Below, one piece after another: positions 62,070-64,000 of a stretch of DNA of 64,000 bases. Origin of the DNA: Acidobacteriota bacterium (GTDB lineage Bacteria; Acidobacteriota; Thermoanaerobaculia; Multivoradales; JAGPDF01); the NCBI GenBank assembly GCA_014584695.1, contig JACTMI010000036.1, positions 124,001-188,000 of the forward strand. The letters are read 5' to 3'. The translations under genes and the position numbers were made by a program. Position 1 is the first letter of the stretch; each line of letters starts with the position of its first letter. The notes beneath the pieces are model-generated. The model saw only the letters and a list, made by a program, of their open reading frames with translations, searched no databases and was not told the DNA's origin.

Positions 62070-64000
62070 ATGCCCACCCTCGGCGCGCTGGCGCCTGCTC
62101 TCCTGCTGGCGCTGTTCGGCTTCTGGTGCGGGACTTTCCGGGGCGCGGCGGCTTGGCCCCAGGCCGCGCTAGGTCCGGCGGTCCTGCTGCTGGTCGCGCT
62201 CGCGGGCGCGCGCTCGGCCGTCGACCCGCTAGGCCTCGGCCGCGCCGGTCGCCTCCTGCCCTGGGCGGCGTTCGCGGCGGCGCTCGCCAGCTGGAGCGCG
62301 TCGCCCGTGCCCCGTGCCGGCCGCGTCGGCTTGATGCTCGCGCCGGCGCTTCTCTGGGCAGTCCCGGCGCTGGCGCGCGCTTGGTCTACGGCGAGCCGCC
62401 GGGACCTCGGTATCGCCGCCTGGGCCGCCTCCGTGGCCGCGGTGGCGGGCACCGCGCTCGGACAACAGGTGGCGACTTCCGGCCACCGCGCGGCGCTGCC
62501 GCTCGGGCACCACAACCTGCTGGCCGCCTTTCTGGTCATCACTCTGCCGGTGGCGGCGCTGGCCTGGCGCCGACCCGGGCTCTCCCGCGTGCTCGCGGTC
62601 GCCGCGGTCATCCTGGGTGTCGCCGCCGTGCTCGCCAGCCGCTCGTGGCTCGGACTGCTGGCGCTCGCGGCGATTCTGCTGGTGGCCAGCCGCCGGCTGC
62701 CGCGGCTGCGCCGGCTCGTGGCCGGGCTCGCCCTGCTGGCCCTCGCAGCGCTGGTGCCGCGCGCGGAGCGGATGCTCGCCGGAGCGGATCTGTCGGCCAG
62801 CGGCCGGTGGGTCTACGCCCGCGCCGCGCTCGAGGGTCTGGCGGCGCGGCCGGCCCCCGGCTGGGGGCCGGGGTCGACTCCGTGGCTGCTCGCCGAGTGG
62901 CTGCGACCGCTGCCGGGGGTCAATCCACCGGGCGAGGTGGTCGGGGAGGCCCACTCGCTGCCGCTCCAGGTGGCGTTCGAGCTGGGCCTGCCCGGCTTGG
63001 CGCTGCTGATCGGCGTCGGCGGCCTGTTCGTGCTGCGGCGTTGGCGGGCGCTCGAGTCGGTCCAGGATCCCGCGCTCTCGCGCGCCGGTCTGCTCGGACT
63101 CGGCGCGGGCGCGATCGTGGCATTGGGCGGTGCCCACCTGTCGGTGCCGGCGATACCCGTGGCGCTCATGGCGGCGGCCGCGGCGACCCTCGTCGGCGCG
63201 GCTGCGGCGCCGCGCGGGGCCGGCTGGCTGGGTCAGGCGATCGTGGCGGGCTATGTCGTTTCGGCCTGCATCGTGCTGTCGGGGCCGGTGCGTGCCCACG
63301 CCGCGTACGAACGGGGGCGCGCGGCCCCCTCCCGCGGCGCGGCCGTGGCCTCGCTGGCGCGAGCGGTGGCGCTCGATCCCGGCTTTCCGCTCTATCGCGC
63401 GCGCGCCGCCTGGGCGTCGGAGGCAACCGCGGTGGAGCGAGCCGCGGCGTCCCGCCGAGCCGCCAGCGAGGCGCGCGGCGTGGCGGCGCTCTGGCTGCGC
63501 AGCGGCGTCGATTCGTTCGAGGCCGGCGAGTACGAAGCGTCGCGTTCGGCGTTCGAGGCGGCGATGGCGCTCGATCCGTTGAGCGGTGTGCCGCCGTTTC
63601 TCGCCTTCGTCGCCAGTGGGGGCGAGGACCTCGATTGCGCGGCGCGCGCGCTCGCGGCGGAGCCGCGCCTGGCCGCGGCGACGTTCTGGCGGCGCGTGCC
63701 CGCGGCCCGGGAGCGCGCGCTCGCGCGGCTCGCAACCTGGCCCGGCCTGCCGCCGGGCTACGGGGCAGAGCTGGCGAGGAGGCTGGAGCCGGTCCCGGAG
63801 CCCGCCGACGACGAGGTCGATCTCGCCGTGCAGATGGACGTGACGCCGGCTCTCGCCGTGTCGCTCCACCAGTTTCGCCGCTCGCCCTGGGTGGTCGACG
63901 TGGCGCGCGTCCGCCTCGAGCGGCGGACGGTAAGGGGACTCTCGGGAGTCGCCTCGGCCGTGCGAGTCGGGACGCCGAAGTCGGCCTTCCCTCACGACCG
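62070..64000 (+). CDS. O-antigen-ligase-like membrane protein, partial (3' end outside window)
   Basis: The frame is open from 62070 to the right edge (643 codons). Eight or more hydrophobic segments are followed by a periplasmic and helical region. ALPLGHHNLLAAFLVITLPVAAL, SRSWLGLLALAAI, and GWGPGSTPWLLAEW then EAHSLPLQVAFELGLPGL match the O-antigen ligase/Wzy superfamily, with the loop HSLPLQ that carries the usual catalytic-type His. The later part has TPR-like repeats (AVASLARAVALDPGFPLYRARAAW). It probably joins or polymerises surface polysaccharide. ATG 62070 is preferred; 62058 is in frame. TAGGAT at 62053-62058 may be a -10 box. Confidence 0.8.
   Translation, partial: MPTLGALAPALLLALFGFWCGTFRGAAAWPQAALGPAVLLLVALAGARSAVDPLGLGRAGRLLPWAAFAAALASWSASPVPRAGRVGLMLAPALLWAVPALARAWSTASRRDLGIAAWAASVAAVAGTALGQQVATSGHRAALPLGHHNLLAAFLVITLPVAALAWRRPGLSRVLAVAAVILGVAAVLASRSWLGLLALAAILLVASRRLPRLRRLVAGLALLALAALVPRAERMLAGADLSASGRWVYARAALEGLAARPAPGWGPGSTPWLLAEWLRPLPGVNPPGEVVGEAHSLPLQVAFELGLPGLALLIGVGGLFVLRRWRALESVQDPALSRAGLLGLGAGAIVALGGAHLSVPAIPVALMAAAAATLVGAAAAPRGAGWLGQAIVAGYVVSACIVLSGPVRAHAAYERGRAAPSRGAAVASLARAVALDPGFPLYRARAAWASEATAVERAAASRRAASEARGVAALWLRSGVDSFEAGEYEASRSAFEAAMALDPLSGVPPFLAFVASGGEDLDCAARALAAEPRLAAATFWRRVPAARERALARLATWPGLPPGYGAELARRLEPVPEPADDEVDLAVQMDVTPALAVSLHQFRRSPWVVDVARVRLERRTVRGLSGVASAVRVGTPKSAFPHD

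Overview
The window is about 70% G+C, gene-dense and unlike Proteobacteria in gene content. It carries Ser/Thr kinases with TPR or sensor domains, a DUF4388 protein, a GAF-SpoIIE phosphatase, an Oar-like TonB receptor with an N-terminal carboxypeptidase-regulatory domain, a CSLREA/beta-helix secreted protein, Cache/HAMP signalling and many ATGA/GTGA stop-start overlaps. This mix fits a soil or sediment Acidobacteriota (Thermoanaerobaculia-like) or a close relative. That assignment is inference from gene content only. No rRNA, tRNA, CRISPR array, transposase or phage gene was seen.

Layout. 0-5.3 kb: surface or secreted proteins with carboxypeptidase-regulatory folds, a nucleotidyltransferase/small-protein pair, a lipoprotein and a Cys-rich secreted peptide. 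5.5-8.8 kb: a redox cluster of MauE-like membrane protein and thioredoxin-fold protein, then a beta-barrel protein. 8.8-11.6 kb: LuxC- and LuxE-like genes (fatty acyl reduction) flanking a glyoxalase-fold gene, without luciferase genes. 11.7-18.7 kb: a good sigma70 promoter and a ~240-nt structured leader ahead of coupled metY-metX-aspartate kinase (methionine/sulfur assimilation), then a cupredoxin-like protein and a Cache-HAMP-cyclase-like-kinase fusion. 18.7-20.4 kb: ECF sigma, membrane anti-sigma candidate and Spy/CpxP-like protein. 20.5-28.9 kb: nuclease-helicase fusion, nucleoside transporter, SspB, PBP4-type peptidase, SpoIIE phosphatase and DUF4388 protein.

29.6-30.7 kb holds the most notable locus: a 72-residue precursor-like peptide with a hydrophobic tail, 7 nt upstream of a tetrapyrrole-methylase-fold enzyme that closely resembles the borosin alpha-N-methyltransferases. 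It reads as a compact split borosin RiPP pathway. 30.7-39.4 kb: kinase-TPR protein, beta-helix protein, YhhN-like protein, OPT and MATE transporters.

39.5-48.5 kb is an accessory region, with G+C lower in its first part. It has an ECF sigma gene facing away from a hypothetical secreted protein, a phospholipase A2-like lipoprotein, an SGNH hydrolase, a papain-family peptidase, a cPLA2-like phospholipase, a short broken gene and an LPP20/TPR membrane protein. Three of its genes share a 27-nt upstream element with fixed spacing. Two adjacent genes are each frameshifted by an exact 7-bp tandem duplication. 48.6-64 kb: AlkA-like glycosylase, ferredoxin and CBM9-like genes, TonB receptor, DprE1/DprE2 homologues, a TatT-DctP-DctQM TRAP transporter, an ALDH7-type aldehyde dehydrogenase and a partial O-antigen-ligase-like protein.
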